Positions 5,107-7,414 of a stretch of 7,414 nucleotides of DNA are shown in pieces (the first letter of the stretch is position 1; each line of letters begins with the position of its first letter). Below the pieces are notes generated by a model. The model was given only the letters and a program-made list of their open reading frames with translations, did no database searches and was not told the origin of the DNA. This DNA is from Candidatus Aenigmarchaeota archaeon CG_4_9_14_3_um_filter_37_18 (lineage in GTDB: Archaea > Aenigmatarchaeota > Aenigmatarchaeia > CG10238-14). A program made the position numbers and the translations under genes. The stretch lies in contig PFTQ01000013.1 of assembly GCA_002789635.1 (NCBI GenBank), positions 1 through 7,414 on the forward strand. The letters are read 5' to 3'.

Positions 5107-5163
5107 AACAAGACTGGGGAACATATTAATTTATATTATGCTTGTTATACTTATAAACCTTTC
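5076..5163. repeat. Structured direct repeat, copy 2
   Basis: Second copy of the element at 3859. Here both stems are perfect: CCCAGT (5079-5084) with ACTGGG (5113-5118), and CTAGGG (5090-5095) with CCCTAG (5101-5106) around ACAAG. The NYN stop codon is the TAG of the inner stem. Read on the minus strand it has GTTTATAAG (about 5150-5158) as TATA box, an expected start near 5125-5130, the stem pair, and a run of six Ts (5070-5075) as terminator, which is the layout of a short independent RNA gene of about 55-60 nt. No known RNA family is recognised. Confidence 0.75.
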
Positions 5164-5249
5164 ATCAACTTTTTGGCCACATCTTTTTCCCACTTTCAAT
5201 TATTTAACCGTGAAAAATAACTACAAAAAAGATGGTTATGAGAAGAAAT

Positions 5250-5264
5250 GGTGAATTAGTTCAC
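5250..5264 (+). promoter_or_regulatory. Palindromic leader motif, copy 2 (before hisS)
   Basis: Exact 15-nt copy of the motif at 844-858, with the palindrome GTGAA-TTAG-TTCAC. It follows AAAGATGGTTATGAGAAGAAA, which loosely resembles the AAAGATGAGAGAGGAA before copy 1. It sits about 90 nt before the hisS start. TTATTTAA (5200-5207) upstream and TTTTAAAT (5307-5314) downstream are both possible TATA boxes, so it may lie in the leader or upstream of the promoter. The rest of 5164-5350 holds no gene; an inverted repeat CATCTTTTT (5180-5188) / AAAAAGATG (5226-5234) is the only other structure seen. Confidence 0.5.
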
Positions 5265-5350
5265 AACTTATTCTGGTAGTCTGGCTTCTCAAAATAATCA
5301 ATCTTCTTTTAAATCTAAAACCAATAATAATATAACAGAGGTTGACACTG

Positions 5351-7126
5351 ATGGCTGAAATGAAAGCGAGGCTGGAATCCGCGCAACACATATTATGGCG
5401 TATCTTGACTTATGATTATAAGGCGAAGCAGACTGGAATGCAATTCTATGAGAATAAAATAAGGTTAGATGTAAAGTGTTCTCGAGACATGACTAGAGTC
5501 CCGAAGGAGGAATTTGAAGAAAGGGTAAATGCTGTGATCAGAAGGAGCCTGCCAGTCGTCAAGAAATTCTACAAGAGAAGCGAAGTTCCAAAAGGAATTG
5601 ACATAAGCAAGGTTCCAGAAAACGTTAAAGAAATCAGGATAGTTTCTATCGGAGACTTTGATACTCAGCCTTGTGGAAACCCGCATGTGGATAATACAAG
5701 TGAGATTGGCGAATACAAGTTGCTCGAAATAAAAAGAGTCGGCAAAGATACGTATAGGTTTGTAGGTGCTGTGATAAAGGAGGGGGAATCATTAGAAGGG
5801 GAGATAACCGGGAAAAAGCTATCGCAGAAAGAGAGGCTTCAGCCACCAAAAGGAACTCGTGACTTCCTGCCAGAGGAAATGATACTCAGAGAAAGAGTCT
5901 TCGATACTGTTAAGAAGGTATTCCAAAGATACGGCTACGATCCATTCAAAACCCCAGCTTTCGAAAATTTTGAATTGTTCACGATGAAAGAGTCGATTGG
6001 AACAGGAGAACAGGATAAGCTCTACATGTTCGAAGACAAGTCTAACCGCAAGCTGGCTTTAAGATTTGATCAAACTGTCCCTTTAGCGAGAGTAGTGTCA
6101 ATCAACCCACAATTACCTAAACCCTTCAAAAGATTTGAGATCTCACGAGTATGGAGGTACGAAGAAATCAAGAGAGGACGATACAGAGAATTCTGGCAAT
6201 GTGATGTTGATATTGTCGGCACGAAAGACATGCTGGCAGACGCTGAAATAATCGACTGCGCAATGGCTGTGGTAGAAGAACTAGGTTTTAAAGACTGCTT
6301 CATGAGAATAAACAACCGCAATCTTCTGTCAGGAATGATGCAATTCGCAGGCATACCAAAAGACAAAGTCCAGGATGCTTTCCGGGCGATAGACAAACTT
6401 GACAAAGTAGGAATAGAAGGCGTTGAAAAGGAACTGGAAAGCAGGGGAATAAAAGGAAAACAAAAAGAAAAACTTCTCAAGATTATAGGCATAAAATTCG
6501 GTCCGAAGAAAGCTCTAGCAAAGGCAAAAGATCTTATCGGTAGCAACAAAGAAGGATCAGAAGGGATAAGAGAATTGGAAGATCTGCTGGATAACTTGGA
6601 AGCCATTGGAAGAATGAACATTGTCGTCGACTTAAGCATGGTCCGGGGTCTTGACTATTATACATCAACCATATTCGAGATTATGAGCAAAGACCAGAAG
6701 ATAGGCAGCTTAGCCGGCGGAGGAAGATATGACAAGATGATCGGAGCATTCGCAGGATCAAAAGAAGAAATCCCAGCGGTAGGAATAGCTTTAGGAATAG
6801 AAAGAATAATCGAACTCCTGAAGGAAAGAGATGGGGCAAGGAACAAAAGTGTGACAAAAGTTTTTGTGATCAGGGTTAATGATGATGTGAAAAAAGACTG
6901 CCTTAAAGTTGTTCAGAAGCTTCGGCAAGCGGGTATCAATACTCAAGTCGACCTGATGGGAAGAAACCTTCGAAGCCAGCTGGATTACGCTAATTCATTG
7001 GGAATACCTTATGTAGTTGTGGTCGGAAAAGAAGAAGTCAAATCGAGAAAATACAAGCTAAAAGACATGGCTACAGGAGAAGAAAAACAAATAACCCTAG
7101 AAGAAATCATCAGCAGAATTGCTTAA
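5351..7126 (+). CDS. hisS: Histidyl-tRNA synthetase with N-terminal AlaX-like editing domain
   Basis: Encodes 591 aa; ordinary HisRS has about 420. ATG 5351 is chosen because GAGGTTGA stands 6 nt upstream. Residues about 1-150 resemble the tRNA second additional domain of AlaX/AlaRS: ESAQH at 9-13 (family HxxxH), RIVSIGDFD at 96-104, CGNPHV at 108-113 (family CGGTHV) and NTSEIG at 115-120. Residues 165-591 are a complete class II HisRS: motif 1 PPKGTRDFLPEE (165-176), LRFDQTVPLAR (237-247), motif 2 RVWRYEE..GRYREFWQCDVDIVG (266-290), histidine-specific VRGLDYYTSTIFE (431-443), GGGRYD (456-461), motif 3 AVGIALGIERI (476-486), and an anticodon-binding domain from about 503. It charges tRNA-His; the matching tRNA gene with G-1:C73 lies at 1001. 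In the editing domain the first zinc-site His is Glu, so zinc binding and deacylation may be weakened or altered. Confidence 0.95.
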   Translation: MAEMKARLESAQHILWRILTYDYKAKQTGMQFYENKIRLDVKCSRDMTRVPKEEFEERVNAVIRRSLPVVKKFYKRSEVPKGIDISKVPENVKEIRIVSIGDFDTQPCGNPHVDNTSEIGEYKLLEIKRVGKDTYRFVGAVIKEGESLEGEITGKKLSQKERLQPPKGTRDFLPEEMILRERVFDTVKKVFQRYGYDPFKTPAFENFELFTMKESIGTGEQDKLYMFEDKSNRKLALRFDQTVPLARVVSINPQLPKPFKRFEISRVWRYEEIKRGRYREFWQCDVDIVGTKDMLADAEIIDCAMAVVEELGFKDCFMRINNRNLLSGMMQFAGIPKDKVQDAFRAIDKLDKVGIEGVEKELESRGIKGKQKEKLLKIIGIKFGPKKALAKAKDLIGSNKEGSEGIRELEDLLDNLEAIGRMNIVVDLSMVRGLDYYTSTIFEIMSKDQKIGSLAGGGRYDKMIGAFAGSKEEIPAVGIALGIERIIELLKERDGARNKSVTKVFVIRVNDDVKKDCLKVVQKLRQAGINTQVDLMGRNLRSQLDYANSLGIPYVVVVGKEEVKSRKYKLKDMATGEEKQITLEEIISRIA

Positions 7127-7246
7127 CATGTCTTCACTTGAAGCGAGCATTATCGCAGACTCGAGTATCATTCCACAGTTAGCGCAAATGATGCCTTCTG
7201 AGCTGTAGCTGACTTTTCTTGATCCACAGTCAGGGCAATGATTCAT
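7097..7246 (-). CDS. Stand-alone TFIIB-type zinc ribbon protein
   Basis: A 49-aa minus-strand ORF with CPDCGS at 4-9 and CANCGMILES at 21-30, the two CxxC knuckles of the zinc ribbon found at the N-terminus of archaeal TFB (CPxCGS...GxxvCxxCGlVle). The TFB core cyclin repeats are missing: the protein ends about 20 residues after the ribbon (SADDFF). TTTATATCC (minus strand, about 7283-7291) is a good TATA box and AGGTAG precedes the ATG, so it looks expressed. Its last 30 bases run antisense to the end of hisS. It may act on transcription initiation by competing with TFB, or be a general zinc-ribbon protein; the role is inferred from similarity only. Confidence 0.7.
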   Translation of the reverse strand: MNHCPDCGSRKVSYSSEGIICANCGMILESAIMLASSEDMLSNSADDFF

Positions 7247-7369
7247 ATTTACTACCTAATTGTGGTTATGAATGGTTAAGGATATAAAGATTTCCAAGAT
7301 CAAAAAGATTGAATATTTAGAATTAGGATTTATTTGTGGGAGGAGCAGGAGATGTTCCGCATGTATATA

Positions 7370-7414
7370 TTAAACATGTTGCTTAATTAAGCCAACGTAA
7401 TCCCAATATTCATC
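7370..7414 (-). CDS. Possible C-terminal end of a minus-strand gene entering from the right
   Basis: The minus strand is open from the window edge for 14 codons, reading DEYWDYVGLIKQHV, then TAA (7370-7372). The composition looks protein-like and the strand agrees with the zinc-ribbon gene downstream. The stretch is too short to name a family or exclude chance. Between it and the zinc ribbon start (7247-7369) I see only that gene's promoter. Confidence 0.3.
   Translation of the reverse strand, partial: DEYWDYVGLIKQHV

Noticed and set aside
3859..5163. Integron attC sites or a CRISPR array as explanation for the repeats
   Set aside because: Only two copies exist, 1.2 kb apart, without integrase core sites or regular spacers.
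5260..5359. Short frame after the second palindromic motif, running into the hisS start
   Set aside because: It has no start codon and an Asn/Ser/Lys-rich composition typical of AT-rich non-coding sequence; kept only as a remark on the shared TAG context.
6070..6639. Long open frame (189 codons) on the minus strand inside hisS
   Set aside because: It is Ser/Leu/Pro-rich with no domain and is the antisense shadow of well conserved HisRS motifs.

Overview
The window reads as archaeal chromosome, most likely from a small-genome lineage of the DPANN/Woesearchaeota kind. The lineage is an inference. The domain-level evidence is TATA-box-like elements in front of genes, a stand-alone TFIIB-type zinc ribbon, an AlaX-type editing domain, decayed VapBC and AbrB-type antitoxin genes, a tRNA without encoded CCA, and tightly overlapping genes with Shine-Dalgarno (SD) motifs. 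Base composition is AT-rich throughout.

Left part (1-1000): a small CxxC zinc-binding protein of unknown function (11-385). On the minus strand follows a decayed toxin-antitoxin locus: a possibly intact 49-aa antitoxin-like ORF (556-705), a partial duplicate of it (463-555) and the last 27 codons of a PIN toxin (387-470). A divergent promoter region lies at about 722-803. It is followed by an AbrB-type domain that has lost its start codon (854-1000).

Central histidine-themed operon (1001-3861): a canonical tRNA-His with anticodon GTG (1001-1073) lies 18 nt before the ATG of a divergent short-form ATP phosphoribosyltransferase-like protein (HisG-like, 1092-1784). Then come a 61-aa protein (1777-1962), a 399-aa protein that resembles a HisRS paralogue of the HisZ type (1955-3154), and an Asp/Glu racemase-family protein (3151-3861). 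The four genes overlap by 8, 8 and 4 nt, so they form one translationally coupled unit. HisG plus HisZ is the two-subunit enzyme that starts histidine synthesis. Here it is coupled to tRNA-His, and both proteins depart from family motifs, so a derived function is possible.

Accessory segment (3859-5163): two direct copies of a structured element of about 85 nt flank a two-membrane-segment small protein (minus strand) and a NYN-domain (PIN-like nuclease) protein (plus strand). The elements sit at the 3' ends of the racemase and NYN genes.

Right part (5164-7414): hisS encodes a 591-aa histidyl-tRNA synthetase with an AlaX-like tRNA-editing domain fused to its N-terminus. A 15-nt palindromic motif found before the tRNA-His operon is repeated exactly before hisS, which suggests shared control of the histidine genes. 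On the minus strand, a 49-aa TFIIB-like zinc ribbon overlaps the end of hisS, and the tail of another minus-strand gene may enter from the right edge.
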